DNA of 64,000 nt from Cymbidium sinense (GCA_021442155.1 CM038228.1:86692114-86756113); one strand, 5' to 3'; numbered from the stretch's first letter, positions 46,130 to 58,899 are shown. Program-made: numbers and translations. Notes: a model not told the origin generated them from the sequence alone.

Positions 46130-46241
46130 GGAACTAGGATTAGACCGGTTCATTTAAGTGGGTACTTAAGAGATTTAAATTGATTTTTTAAATTGAGTAA
46201 TTGACTTTAAATTGAATTTTATGGTGACGCGATTAGATAAT

Positions 46242-46281
<40 letters not shown>

Positions 46282-46930
46282 AATTTCAACTCAAAATGTG
46301 TGTCGCCGATTTCGACCTCTCGACATTCGTACAGACTCATCCGAATTGAGTGCGAGCAATCTTACTTGATAGATTTCAATGTTTCGAAGCTAATGGCGCA
46401 ATCAATTTCACGAATGGAGGCCATTTGGCTTGCGTCTTCGCCTCCTGACTTTGCTATGCATGTAAGCACATTGACGACTCGATCGCTTGATCGGCTGAGC
46501 ATCAAGTTGTGCAATATTTATATTTTGATCAATTTCGACATTCTGAATGCGACAACCATTTTCAATGACGCCTAGTGCATTTTGAGCCTCGATTTGCGCG
46601 CTGTCACTTCTGATTATTCGACATTTGCACAAACTCGTCCAAATTGAGCACGAAAAATCTCATTTGATTGTTTTCGACGTTTCAAAGCTAACGACACAAT
46701 AAATTTCATGAGCTGAGGTCATTCGGACATCGTCGCAGCTTCCTGACTCTGATATGCGCGTCGACACATTAATAGCTTGATCGCTTTATCGATCGCTCTT
46801 TAGATTATGCAATATTTATATTTTAACGAATTTCGACGTTCTAAATATGACTAAGTCGTTTCGATCAAGTTTTTGACCATTTTCGATGGCGCCAGTACAT
46901 TTTGAGCCCGATTGCCTGTCACCTCAAGTC
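46130..46930 (-). mobile_element. Fragment of the long gypsy LTR (upstream half)
   Basis: It matches the LTR copies around the (TA)n tract (46243..46278) and the ~340-bp tandem units (GAATTGAGTG...CTTACTTGATAGATTTCAAT, CGATCGCTTGATCGG, GTGCAATATTTATATTTTGATC). It lacks the outer ~100 bases (TGTTGACC end) and everything beyond the first 100 bases on the other side. It abuts duplicated DAO downstream DNA at 46960. Confidence 0.75.
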
Positions 46931-47403
46931 TCAATTCAACACCAGCTAACATAAATTTAACTCAAAAGCATAGGCTGATGTTGAACAAAGGCTAGATATA
47001 TTGCTTTGGTTGTATTATTGGTCCATCTTCAAGTCACAAAGATCTACGTAAAGTTAATTTATCAAATAATTTGTCAAATAAGAAGAGATGGAGAAGATTG
47101 TGTGTTCTATTCATAATGAAATATAACATCATGATACTTTGTAATAGAGCCAATTGAAGGAAGAGGCAAAGAACAAAGAAGGAAATGATGATGAAGAGTA
47201 AGAGGAGGAGAATGATGTTAAAATAAGATTTTTTTTATTTGAATTTTATTATAATTATTATATTGATGATGATAAGAAAAGTGCTCATTTTACATATAAG
47301 ATTCTTACTTGAAACTATTCAACCTCGAATAATTCTTCATTGACAATCGAGTCATGATTATTCACTTAATAAATATAGGTAAAAATCTTTATAAAATGCT
47401 AAA
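46931..47403. repeat. Duplicated downstream flank of DAO relic F
   Basis: Matches the DAO-A downstream flank at 11800..12300 (GGCTAGATATATTGCT, AGTTAATTTAT, GATGATGAAGAGTAAGAGG, TGAGTCATG). It shows that relic F and DAO-A are products of one segmental duplication of at least ~2.5 kb. No gene is present in it. Confidence 0.75.
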
Positions 47404-48923
47404 TCAAGTTGTCATTGTAGCTTCATTTATAACCCAACGAAGGAGGACTTTGCCATCCACTGAGTTCTGAATATTTCTACACTCAAGATAGTCAAAACTA
47501 TGATAAAGTTGTTGGTGCTCGGAATCAATCAATTCAACATGAGGCTCAATCTCATAATCCTTTGGTACATGTATACATAGAACAACAGTGATTTGTGGCT
47601 CTGTTCATTTACATAACACCCTATATATTATAAAGTCTCCAAACCTTCATCATATAACGGAGTCAAATCATTATGAATATCATATTTCATGAGTACCTTT
47701 CCAATATCGCCGATAAATATAAGAAATGTTTCTGGTACTGAATCAACAGCCACAAAATTTTCATTAGAGTTCATAATCTCAAGTCCATCATAAAGACTCA
47801 TCTTCAAGAAGGATGATCATGAAGTTACTATCTGTATGAACATGCGTGTCACAACAACCAATAGTTATAAAATTGTATCTATTCATTCTTAAGAATGGGA
47901 AGGCCATTCATGAAAGGAACAACCCATAATTCCCAAACTCTCAGCCACTTTGGATGCCAAATGGACGATGAGACCGTGAACTTCAGATGTGTATATACTC
48001 AAAATTTCACTATAGATTTGATAAGAAGAGACATTATAAAGTATAAGAAAAATAAACTTATAAAAATCAAAATATTTAATTCAGTTATGAAATGAAAAAC
48101 ACTTGCAAAGTAGAGTTAGCTTGTGTGTTTGTGAACAATGAAAAAGGATAAAATAAAAAGCTTATTATTTTTCAATAATACATAGCTAACAGTATTATTT
48201 AAATGTCAATATTACACAATTAAATGTGTTATTTATGAAATATAATATGTTTGATTCACAGTTATTTGTTTAGGGCCTATTTAGGCTTAATTTTTTATTT
48301 TATAGAACTCTCAAACTAATTTTTAGTCAATTTTTTTAGTTTTTTTTAAAACAAATATCGCTATAAAATATATTTTATTTTAAATCAAAGTATAAATAAA
48401 ATAAGATAATGCTTCCAGTCAACCCCTAAAATATTGTAGTATTACCTAGACAATTTTGTTCTTATCATTTATTACTATTAGTTAATCTAATAAATTTGAT
48501 ATGAGTTAAATAAAGAAAAAAAAAATCATTTAAAAAAAAATCACATGATTTGGTATTAATGCAAAGGAGGCATGAATATAGCCTACCTATTGGGCGGCGA
48601 AACATCCAAGAGGGAGCAGAAGGCATGGACGTCAGTAGATAAGCTAGCATCATAGATGCCCAAACCCTCGTATACGGGACATACGAGCTGGGTTTTACAT
48701 AACCACTGCTGATAATAATATCAGTGTTACGTTGCTTCACTTCAGAGGGGAGATCAAAGATATGTCCCATAGAAGCCTTCATACCAGCCGTAACTCTCTT
48801 GTCGATCCCATGATTAATCACTTGGAAGCAGCCCAACCCTATCACTGCTGCCAGAAGTTTCTCCTTCTCTACATCAAACTTTGCCATATCAATAATAGGC
48901 ACTGAAGTTTCCTCTACTATCAT
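47404..48923 (-). pseudogene. DAO relic F: full-length but inactivated
   Basis: All three exons are placed: 48587..48923, 47697..48009 and 47404..47644, with recognisable splice sites. Exon 1 (MIVEETSVPIIDMAKFD, GCFQVINHGIDKR, NTDIIISSGYVKP) loses its frame after VKPSS by one net base; the other frame continues VYEGLGIYDASLSTDVHAFCSLLDVS. Exon 2 keeps an HTD motif but has frameshifts before and after it. In exon 3 the NVKH histidine is lost, the RIT arginine is Gln, and a stop precedes TEPQITVV. It is homologous to DAO-A including the 3' flank. Confidence 0.85.
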
Positions 48924-48929
48924 TATCAC

Positions 48930-49698
48930 CGTTCTATTCTTTTTTGCTTCTCTATTTTTTTTTTCCTTTGTTTGCTGCTGCTCTCAAATATGCTCAGAGC
49001 TTGGTTGAGGTTTTAAATTGGAAAAACACTTAAGTTTGTTGCATTATTGTTCATCTGTGGCCTTGTTTTATTAATAATTCTTCTACGTTATATTTTTAGA
49101 TAATTATCTCATTGGAAACGGTTAAGTTTACAGAACTCTATCATCCTCATATACACTTTTTTATATTTTTGTTGGAGTCGTTCTTACTTAACAGTATAAT
49201 TTAAAAAACTGTTACGAATCTATCGTAGATAATGACAGGGATAAAAAATGCAATTAAATGACAAAAATAGAGCGAACATGCCTGCATGTGAGTGAAGAAA
49301 AAAAGTTCATAAAACGATTGATCATTTTTCATTTCAATATTTTTTTAATATATTATATTTGATATAAATTTTGTTTACTAAAATTATTTAATATTCTAAG
49401 GATACATTATCTTTTTCTTTCATTTATTTTAATCATCAGATAATATAATTTATAGATGTCGATAAAATTAGCATTTATCTTGATGCCGGCAAATTTATTG
49501 TGCATCCAAAAAATTAATCATCAAATTGGAACATAAATATTATTTCTTGATAAATTAATATTTTGTTGTTGAAAATTAACGATAGGCAATGAAATAGAAA
49601 ATAATCATTCCATTAAATATTACAAACCTGAGACTAAAGCTAAATCAAGATGATTTTTGTTCAATTTTATACATAGTGAATCAAGCGGACAAGTTACA
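48930..49698. other. Upstream DNA of relic F and downstream DNA of relic G
   Basis: 48960..49020 holds the family's promoter block (CTCAAATATGCTCAGAGCTTGG and TTTTAAATTGG). 49560..49698 matches the DAO-E 3' flank at 32320..32417. The rest is AT-rich with no gene visible. Confidence 0.5.
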
Positions 49699-50194
49699 TC
49701 AAGCCATAATAGTATCTTCATTTGCAGCCCAATAGAGGAGAACTTCACCAGTTATTGATGGAGATGAGAACTTGAGGGCTCTATACTCAATGTAGTCAAA
49801 GCCTCGGTAGAGTTGTGGATTCTCCGAATCAATCAGTTCAATTAGAGGCTCGACCTTGTAATCCTTCAGTGCAAGCATAAATAGTGCAACTGTAATCCGT
49901 GGCTCTGTTTTCTTGCATACCACCATATACTTCACATTATGAACACTCACCTTCTCCATGCATTCAAAATAAAGTTTATCTTCAACATTTCTTGATTTGA
50001 TTTTGATGATTAATGTTATATGCTACGATTTAATATAATTTTAAAGTACATCTAATATAGGCTTATTATGAATAAAGAAATCATGATTAACTGTGCAATA
50101 TCTCCCATATTAACAAGAAATGTTCCAGGAACAGGATTAATTAGAACAAATTTTTTAGTGGAGTCAATAAGCTTAAGATCATCAACTAACTCAT
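49699..50194 (-). pseudogene. DAO relic G: exon 3 and half of exon 2, cut by a gypsy LTR
   Basis: It is very close to DAO-E (VEP.IELIDSE.PQLYRGFDYIEYR, SSPSITGEVLL.WAANE). Exon 3 (49699..49950) is 252 nt against 264, from a 12-base deletion that removes most of VWSNGR. The distal metal histidine is Tyr (NVKY). The exon 2 donor reads TT at 50090/50089 instead of GT. Exon 2 ends abruptly at 50194 within the codons for the E-D-E-L-V-D stretch, where the LTR begins TGTGGGCTCC. The remaining exon 2 and exon 1 are not in the window. Confidence 0.85.
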
Positions 50195-52264
50195 TGTGGG
50201 CTCCGAAAATCCACCACCGATCTCTCGACAATTGAATGAAGTGTGATTTAAAATGTCGGTGTAATTTTCAGAAGGCAGATGGAATAGTAGATAAGACACA
50301 ACCCAGAGATTTCACCCTCATTTGGTGGGGACTTTAGATATGGTTCCATATTTCCTATAGACGCAAGCACCAATAGTTAATTACCCCTCCCAATATTGAC
50401 AGAGAACTTTCGATTAAAATGGTCAATCAGTAGCGTATAGTAGCGATGTGGAGTTTTGGAATTTAAGATTATGAAATTCATCATTTTAGCTTAAAGCGGG
50501 TGGTTGGGGAATGACATGCGATCTAGATCCCATGGTCATCCCAGTCGTGTCTACTTAGTCGAGAGGAGGTAGTCATCACCCCAGAAGGATCTTTACGCAT
50601 GGGTTACGTCATCTAAGAAATCCGCGACCGGCGATGTTAGTCTAAGGAGGCACTTAAGTCTACCCGGCATAGGGTTTTCCCTATCGTGTACCATGATTCA
50701 CAACTCAAAGCGAGCCAGCATCAGATGCGTGATAATATAATGGAGCCTTCGGCCAAATCACCCGATCAAAGGACTCTCATAACTACATCATCACGCTTCA
50801 GTCCTTGAGAACATGGGCCACATCTTCGACATGAGATTGAGAGATTGAGTGCTACACCTTTGACATTGACTCCTTTGTAAGTTAGAGTTTTCTTGATTTG
50901 TCACCTTCGACAAACAATTGTGTAAGATGGATATATTGAGTTTTGCTTTAAGTTTTTAATGATTGAATTTCATTTATTTTTAGATTGATACTTGATTTAA
51001 GTTAATTTTCTTTGAAATTAGAATAACATTTTGAAGGAAGTATCCCTCTGGTTGAAATCTTCATTCAACACAATCATCATCGGGGTATTTAATTGATTGA
51101 ATCAAATATATTTGAGAATTTTAGATCCTCTCAACTCTGTTTAGCTCCTAATAGAGGATCAACTATACTGTCACATTACAGAATTAGCTTTTATATTTTA
51201 ATAAGTTGAAATTCTTATAATAATTAGATTTTTAGGTTTTGTTAACCCGGACCCGGTCCTAAGACCAAACCGAGAAGCAACCCACGCAGCATTTTCAAAT
51301 AATCGAATCTAAACATCTAGCATAGTGTCGGGGCCCATGTGGGTGATTAGAATACTTGTACAAATTTTTGGAAAGCTCAAATTGAATTGAAGATTGCTTT
51401 ATATTTCACACAATAATTCATTTCTTTCATATGGTTGTGCAAATTCTAAAGCACTTGAATTGAGTGATAGTTAGCTCCATAATTTATGCAAAGTTAATAT
51501 ATTTGAAGCCTATTTAGAATTTGGGCCAATGCCGTATGTTTACTTGTACGAAGAGTTGTAGTTCCGGTAGTGTTGAAGGTGTTGTAAATTGATCTAATAT
51601 TTTATTAAATATTTTTGTTGTAATATTTAATTGATTCTGGTTGATTAGATTTTGAATATTCAATAGACTCTCACTTATGACAATTCTCAAATTCATCACC
51701 AACTATACTCAATTTCTCCCTGATCTAATTGAGTGTATTAATAAGATGAAGAATATGCTTCAAATATTTTCCAAGAATTTATTGATTATGCTTATTAGCA
51801 ATCATTCGATCTCATGGAAAATCTCTGATGAATTCTTTAATTTTTCTTCAATTTATTTGAGTATATTTGAAGAGTATATCTTAATTCCAAGAGGCTCTCT
51901 TATGCTTTGATTTGATGTTCAATCAAGATTACCACTTCTTTTGATATCATCTAATTGTTCAATTAGTTTTATGATTACTTATTTGTGAATTCAATACTTT
52001 GAGTATTCAACAAGAGTCTCTATTCTCATAAACAAACATCAACTCCAATATCCCTAACTCCACATTATGTTTCATATTTAGTGAATGACTGGACTTCAAG
52101 GTTTGTTATAATTCCTTTATGAATTTAACATTTAACTCCCCCCCATCTCAGTTAAAACTTATTTAGTTCTCCCTCCCTTTTCTTTTTGGAATTTGCACAC
52201 ACACTCACTTTATTAAGAAGTTACTTTTTTTAATAAGAATGGGTCCCTCATTACTCTCTATCTC

Positions 52265-52272
52265 TATAAATA
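52265..52272 (+). promoter_or_regulatory. Antisense TATA-like box in the LTR
   Basis: TCTCTATAAATAAGGC on the plus strand, conserved as its complement at 19808..19815 in the other LTR copy. It is a near-perfect plant TATA box in the direction opposite to pol, and would start transcripts running into the antisense ORF region at 54563 onward. Function is inferred. Confidence 0.35.
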
Positions 52273-53522
52273 AGGCTAAGAAGGGGTCTTTCATTTAATT
52301 CCACTTGTTTGAGAAGTTATGTTTCCTTGGAGTATGAGAGGGGAGAGAATCTAATTCTATTTCGAGTAAGTGTTTTATTTCTTTCAAACTTTCCTTAAGT
52401 ATTCCCTGTCTAATTTTTTTTTATTTAAAGCTTATTGTTGTATTTACTATGCATTTATTATTTAATTTTAAGTTTAGATGATTTCCATTTTAATTTGCTT
52501 AAGTCTAGAATTTTAGGAAAAATTTCATTAGCATTTCGACATAGGGGGTCACATCTAACAGTTTTGGAGGCCTTCTATCACATACGATGAACATGTGATT
52601 GGTGTTTTGCACACCTCGATATTTTCATCTCGTCCTCTGATGAGCATGAGAGGCCTTCAAACACAAAGAAACACATACATTCATATATATAATATTTCTC
52701 CTTCACATTCAAGCAAATCTATTGCACATTCAAAGCCATTATTCAACCATAACACTCATAAATGGTTTTGTTTGTGAGATGGAGAGGGAGATGTCAAAAA
52801 GAACCCGATGATGGTGTTCCTCTCCAAACTAAGGGAGTTGGCTATGCACTTGATTAGAGGAAGGAGGTATAGAGGAACCCGCCGATGGAGTTCTCTCGGC
52901 TATCCCTCTAAAAGAAAGGAGGGTAAGGGTGGATTCGGCAAAGGGGAATGAGGGAAGGAGGGAGTTCGACCAAGTGAAATTGAGGAAAAATGGAGAAGAA
53001 GGATTTTCGAATAGGAAGAAATGAGGGGAATGGAGAAGAGGATTTTAATAATGAAATGAGGAAGTGAAAGGATTTTTGAAGGAAAAGAAATGAGGAAATG
53101 GAGAAGGGGGATTTTTGAATAGCAAGAAATGAGGGAAATGGAGAAGGAAGGAAGGAAGCTTACCATTTTCTTTGGTTTGATCCTTGGGTTGAAAATCGAG
53201 AGAGGAGAATATCGTCAGATTAGAAGAAAAATATTGATGAAAAGAAAGGGGGATCAATTTGTGCATTGAAACGAGAGAGAAGCAGAACAGTTGGTCTGGC
53301 GTTGAACAGGAACGTATGCGGAAGTTGAACCAATGAGCTTTAAAGAGGAAAAAAGAGATCCGAATGAAAGGAAGCTTGAAGGAGGGATCAAACGAAAGGG
53401 AAAAGCGGTTGAAGGAGTGTGAATGCTCGGTTGTGCGTGAAGATTATTGATTTAGGATTTAGGTTAGATTAAATTTAGGGCTTTTTATTAATTTTTAGAT
53501 GTGTAATTAGTGTAATGTAAAT

Positions 53523-53523
53523 T

Positions 53524-53582
<59 letters not shown>
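53523..53582. repeat. (TA)n microsatellite within the LTR
   Basis: About 60 bases of TA dinucleotides with one C interruption, at the conserved LTR position. Confidence 0.95.
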
Positions 53583-53585
<3 letters not shown>

Positions 53586-54367
53586 ATATTCAGACGAATA
53601 CTCTGATTCTTTTCGCGTTGGAGGCTATTTGATCCAAGTTGGTGTCAAATTGGGTCAAATTCAGCTCAAAATGAGTGTTATCACTTCCGATCGCTCAATT
53701 TTTGCTTAGAATTGTTTGAATTGAGTGCAAATAGTCTTACTTGATAGATCTCAATATTTTGAAATTAACACATTCAATTTTATGAACAGAGGTCATTTGG
53801 TTTAAGTCGGTGCTTCTTGACCTCAATATGTGCATAGGCATGTTGACAACTCAATCTTGATCATTAGGTAGTGTAATATTTATATTTTAACTAGTTTGAA
53901 TGTTTTGAATGCAGTGGTGAAATTCTGTTCACCAATTAGAGATCATTTCAACTAATTTTGGCAGCGTATACTATATTTTAGCCTCGATTTGCACGCTATC
54001 ACTTCCGGTCATTCAACATTTGCACAAACTTTTTTGAATTGAGCACAAACAATCTCATTTGGTAGTTTTTAACATTTTGAAGCTACAGACCCAACCAATT
54101 TTATGAACGGTCGTTTGGACATCGTAACAATTTTCTTTTTCTAATATACGACATTGTGTTCGATTGATCGATTGATTAGATTATGCAATATTTATATTAT
54201 TGATATTGAATCAATGTAAAGTTCTTTTGTCGATCGGAGGTTATTTTTGGCTGATTTCGATGATGTTTGGTACATCTCAGCTCCGATTTGTGCTATGAAG
54301 CACCCAAAGTCGATTGAATTCATTTTATAAGCTCGATTGACTCATGTGGTATATATGAAGGTCAACA

Positions 54368-57300
54368 AATGCCCCCCAACAAATATGATTCGCACATGGA
54401 GTGAGTCACGTTTGTTGAAAAATGGTTGAACTTATTGATTTTCTCTCTCTTTGTTTTGTTCCCCTTCTTTTTACTACTTTTTAGTATAGCTCTTTTTTTG
54501 TTTTACGCTCTATTATACTATCACTTGGATTATGATGTATTGTTTCTCTGATCACTTGACAGGAGAATATTCATGAGAAGACGATGATCATCATCACAGC
54601 AAGAAGGCTATTTGGTAAGAGATTGACAGACACGATCCTCATAGAATGCTGATATCAGAGATATGATTGAGCAGCACACCTATATGTTGAGAGGATGTGA
54701 ATTTTACTAGGGTTTCTTTGCACGCTCCTCCATGCTTCCTGATTGTACTTCAGACTCTGTTGCTTTTGAGGATCCTATAGATTGGATGGCTACCATTAAG
54801 CTGAAATGTGAGGACTACAATCCTGGATAGCATAGCTTCAGTCGGATATTATGATGTTTTATAGCCGGCTTGAGCGGATGAAAGTGACTTCTAAGCCATC
54901 GTCAGTTATAGTTGAGCACTTCAGACTTGCTTAGAGATTCACCAGTGAGTCAATTTCTACTCTTCCACGTGGCTATATTACCTGGCTAGGTATATTTTAT
55001 GAGCACACAAAGATACTCTGACATATACCGGTTTATCTCTATGTTTGACTTTAGTATTCCCCTTAGTTCTGAGTTGCAAAGTTTTGGGTTACTACCTGGA
55101 ACACATGTTAGATAGGTTCAGAGGAGTTGACAGTTACACTTTGGGACTTACAGATAATATCAGGCCTTAGTATTTGGCTACCACTATGAGGAGTGTGTTC
55201 CTTTCGATGAGGAGTTATTTCATAGACAACCTTCAGTCGATGGTGATTGACAAGGTAGATTAGCCATGCCACCTGCTTATATTATTCTTTTGAGCCACTA
55301 CCACCAAACTTTCAGAGCTTTAGGGTATCCTAGGCGCTCACGTGCTATACCTCCCGTGATTACATAGATTTAGAGTTTCTTACAAGAGCACGCTTTGTCT
55401 GAGGAGTCTATATTGCTACATTATCCTTTTGGATTGGGAGTATCGGAGGTCAGTTTTGTTTGATACTATTGAGCCTTCTTTACCAGTTAGGTACACTTCT
55501 CAAGCTATACAGGATTTGAGGGAGGAGTTATTATTAGCAAGGTTCATAGCTACTTGGCTCTACCTCTTTGTGCTACTGATTACAGAGAAGTCTGTATACC
55601 AAGGTGTTCTGTTAGAAGCCAGCAGGATTTCACGAGATGAGTGAATCTCATTAGCTCCAGCAGTACTGGCTAGAGTTATAGAGTTCTTGGGGTGATTTTG
55701 AGAGGCATTTGGATAGGCGTGATGTTACCTTACTCTTATGCTTGGATTCACCTTCATGTATATGGAGCCTTTGCTTGCTTGAAACATACTTAGCAAGGAT
55801 ATCCCACTATTACTGGTATGCATAATCTACTTTTGAGGATGGAGATATATGTTCTTCTTTACACCGCACTTGGTCGAAGATCAATTTTTACTAGTTCTCC
55901 AGTTGGATATAATTGGTTTTCCACCTAACTTGATAGAGACTGATCTTACTGATGGCTTCAATGACAGTGGTAGACCCTCACTACTCTATAGTCGATGAAC
56001 ATTGAGAGTGGCCGAGTACCTTGATATCGTCTAGGGTTGTGTTGGGTTTGTGATCAATTATCATTGAGGCTACCATGGTTGCGATAGTTTGGATTTTCTC
56101 AATGTATGGCTTATGATGGCCGACCATTCAATCCAGGGATAGTAGATGTCAGGAAGTCTAGGCAGGGGTTCTTGAGACATGCTATTATGCTACTTCTATA
56201 GTTTGGCTACATTTACTGAAACTTGGTCGCTCTCATTTTTTGGATAGCTCAGAGCCACGGAGGTATATACTTACCTCACTTGTATTGGTCCTTTCTTGGA
56301 GTGTGGCATGAAAAAATATGAGCACAGAGTGAGGTCTTTGGGAGTTCCTCGAGGTCAGGGGACCCATCGTCGGTCACCACCGATAAGGGATAACTATATG
56401 TATAATCAATATCTTACTCTCTTTCAATACTCTTGTCATCTTCTTTGTCGTATCATTAAAATATATTTAGTGTATTTGATACTCTAATTTGATTCGTGAC
56501 AAATGTACCAGTTGACGAGCAAGTCAGGGCTGAGGACACCACTCCTCATTGTAGAGTTAGAGCTAGGGATTATGCTTATAGCTACACTGAGATTTCTTCA
56601 CTAGCTCATATGTAAGTGTAGTTAGTCTATAGAGCCTATTCAAGCTTCAGATTATTGCCATGAGTCCACTTCCACGATGACTTTTGACTCCTGACGAGGT
56701 ACCATAGGTGTTAGTTAGTACTGGATATGCTATTGAGGACCTTGGAATTGAGCCATCTAGTGTGCCTGCCTTTGATACTACCACCTCAGATTTTGCTACT
56801 CCTTCTGTGGAACAACTCTTCCCTATTGAGCCTTATTCCATTGTCCTGGGGAGACTTCTGAGGTGAGAGATTTCATACCTAGTGGGGCTTTTGCTGAGCC
56901 AACATATAGCTCTAAAGCTTATCAGATAGTGAATATGAGGACTATGCCACTTATGACACACCAATTCAGTCAAATTCATCATATTCAGGTACTTTCTTCC
57001 TCTCTTTATTTTTTTAGTTGCACTTCTTTACATTTACTGCTCTGATTTATCCTAATTATTTTTATTTATTTCTTGTAGTGCCTGATGTAGGTTATAAGTC
57101 TGAGATCTACCATCGATATCCTTGTACATCAGATCCATGTGATAGGGGCATGCAGGATTGTGGCTTAGTGTTTTTAAGGGATATGGTTTCTCAGCTTACT
57201 TTGGACATACCAGAGTCATTAAACAACTTCACATCATATGCGAACATCATTATGGATCTTCTAGCTCGCACTGGCTTGGAGGAGCTGGTTCTCAGGTATT

Positions 57301-57800
57301 TGGAGACTCTCTGTAGAGATGTAGAATTTTTGATCCACTAGATGAGATCGCTCGTCTCTACTTTGGTAGACCTTCGTGAGTTGGGCTTAGGGAGGCGGTA
57401 CTGATGAGTTTGAGGAGAGTATTGGGGCTTTACAACACAACCGTCAGAGATCGATGGATGCTACTTTTGAGAAGAGATGTAGGATCGAGTTGTAGTGCAG
57501 GATGGGAGCTTGGCTATAGCGGGGCGGCAGATTACGAGACACACCGGTATGGTGAATCGAGGTACTTTTGAGCTTCGATGCTTTATTGGCTAAGAGTGAG
57601 CATTAGTCTTTAGCTTATTTAGCACGCTTCTGCTCCCATGATGTACTTTTTTCTTTTTTTTTAATTTCTCTTTCCATCAGTCATGTCTTATCTTGTTGTA
57701 TTAGTGAAATTAGCATTCCTTTATTACCCTTGCGCTTTTTGTCTTTAGCAGATTTGATGAGAAAATTAACTTTGATCTGTGTTTTGAGCCTAATTACACC
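54368..57800 (+). pseudogene. Antisense ORF region of the right-hand gypsy element, unidentified protein
   Basis: On the plus strand, opposite to pol, runs of protein-like sequence are separated by stops. They include 54740..54830 (DCTSDSVAFEDPIDWMATIKLKCEDYNP), 55429..55644 (RRSVLFDTIEPSLPVRYTSQ, then DLREELLLARFIATW) and 57079..57341 (MQDCGLVFLRDMVSQLTLDI, ARTGLEELVLRYLETLCRDV). Splice-like acceptors occur at 54562 (CACTTGACAG) and 57078 (TTCTTGTAG), after pyrimidine-rich tracts. Composition is coding-like: fewer A/T homopolymers and balanced codons. I do not recognise the family. Extra antisense ORFs between pol and the 3' LTR are known in Tat elements such as Grande. Confidence 0.4.
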
Positions 57801-58270
57801 ATCAAAAATGGATTATAACATCACCTTGCAGGTAATATATAGATTGATTTGAGGCAGCCCTGAATTAAGAGTTTCCTCAGATTGTCTTGGTCTATCGATC
57901 AAGTAAAAGATCTCTTAGATTTGATTGCTTGTTGTAAGCTAGATCGGTTAGAATTGAGCAATATCATCATTGGCCCGAGTATGGGCTCTTTCACTACGTC
58001 CTTTTCTTACGGCTTGTTGAGTGAGGAGAGCATCATCAACTCGGCCATTTGTGAATTTGTTGAGTTCGACCTTTAGAACTTACTCAAGTCTTCGACTTAA
58101 GCTGTGATGGGTTGGTGATTTGGTCATCGAACTAACGAACGTCGGCTCTTTCACCATGACCTTTTCTTGCAGCTTATTGAGTGAGGAGAGTGTCAGCAAC
58201 TCAATCATTTGTGGGCTTGTCAAGTTTGACCTTTAGAACCCATCCGTGTCCTAGACTTCAGGATATAAAG
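57785..58270. repeat. Conserved internal block with a ~168-bp tandem duplication
   Basis: Matches 16100..16440 in copy 2 in reverse complement. Two units, at about 57975 and 58143, share GGCTCTTTCAC, CCTTTTCTT, CTTGTTGAGTGAGGAGAG and GACCTTTAGAAC. The block lies between the antisense ORF region and the pol 3' end. Confidence 0.75.
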
Positions 58271-58495
58271 GTTGATATTTTTCTAACTTAGTTGATTGAA
58301 GCTTCCAAAATTTGGAGTTCTTCTAACTTGATCTTCAACATTTGAAGAATTTGGGAGAAAAATTTCTTGACATTTATGGCATTCTTTTCATGTATAGAAA
58401 TAGATTCTTTTTACTCCTCCAAGAACCTGCAACTTAACAATGACAATTACGGATATATTAGGGATTTTGATGTAAAGCTTGAACCTGAATCAGAA

Positions 58496-58880
58496 TATAT
58501 TCAAGGATCTCATCTTATAACATGATTTCAACTCGGCTAAATATATAAAAATGTCCCCTGTCTTGTAGGAGAAATTCTAAAGCACTTTTAAAAATGCTCT
58601 AGAATAATTTAAGAAAATATATCAATATATGAGTTGATACATTTGAGCTTAAGAGGATTTTAACATGTAACATTGATTTCATCTATATATAGATATCTAA
58701 AATGCCTCATGTGTAACAAGAAAATTTTCATGAAAATTTTTTCATCTTGAGTAAGTATATTCATTTAGGGATCTCGACATGAAACACGATGTCAACCCAA
58801 ATAAATATATTAAAAAAAATTCCTCCTATCTTGAAGGGGGATTTCTATTGTATATCGAGAATATATTTATCATGTATAAT
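58496..58880. repeat. Three degenerate ~120-140-bp units after pol
   Basis: Units near 58496, 58640 and 58755 share a TATATTCAAGGATCTCATCTT-like start, AACATGATTTCAAC and a CCCCTGTCTTGTAGGAGAA-like end, strongly diverged. It is a tandem field directly downstream of the integrase end. Confidence 0.5.
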
Positions 58881-58899
58881 ACTTTTTCAGGTATCGACC

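Larger units (their letters stand above)
50195..54367 (-). mobile_element. 3' LTR (~4.17 kb) of the right-hand Tat-type gypsy element (copy 3)
   Basis: On the minus strand it starts TGTTGACCTTC (54367) and ends GGAGCCCACA (50195), with a TTGGGGGGCATT polypurine tract immediately before it (54368..54380). This agrees with the minus-strand pol at 58900..64000. It shares the layout of the LTR at 17238..22094, including the (TA)n tract (53523..53582) and the ~340-bp units (53600..54300). A plus-strand TATAAATA at 52265..52272 points toward the internal antisense ORFs. Purine-rich sequence at 52900..53270 is the counterpart of the pyrimidine-rich stretch in copy 2. CTCAT (50190..50194) is the expected target duplication. 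Confidence 0.8.

Noticed and set aside
52900..53266. Minus-strand Ser/Phe/Pro-rich frames that look like a signal peptide
   Set aside because: They are the counterpart of the low-complexity LTR stretch at 18416..18820.
50195..54367. LTR oriented on the plus strand because of TATAAATA at 52265
   Set aside because: The polypurine tract at 54368..54380 and the pol direction both place the LTR on the minus strand. TG...CA ends read the same either way, so the TATA is treated as antisense.
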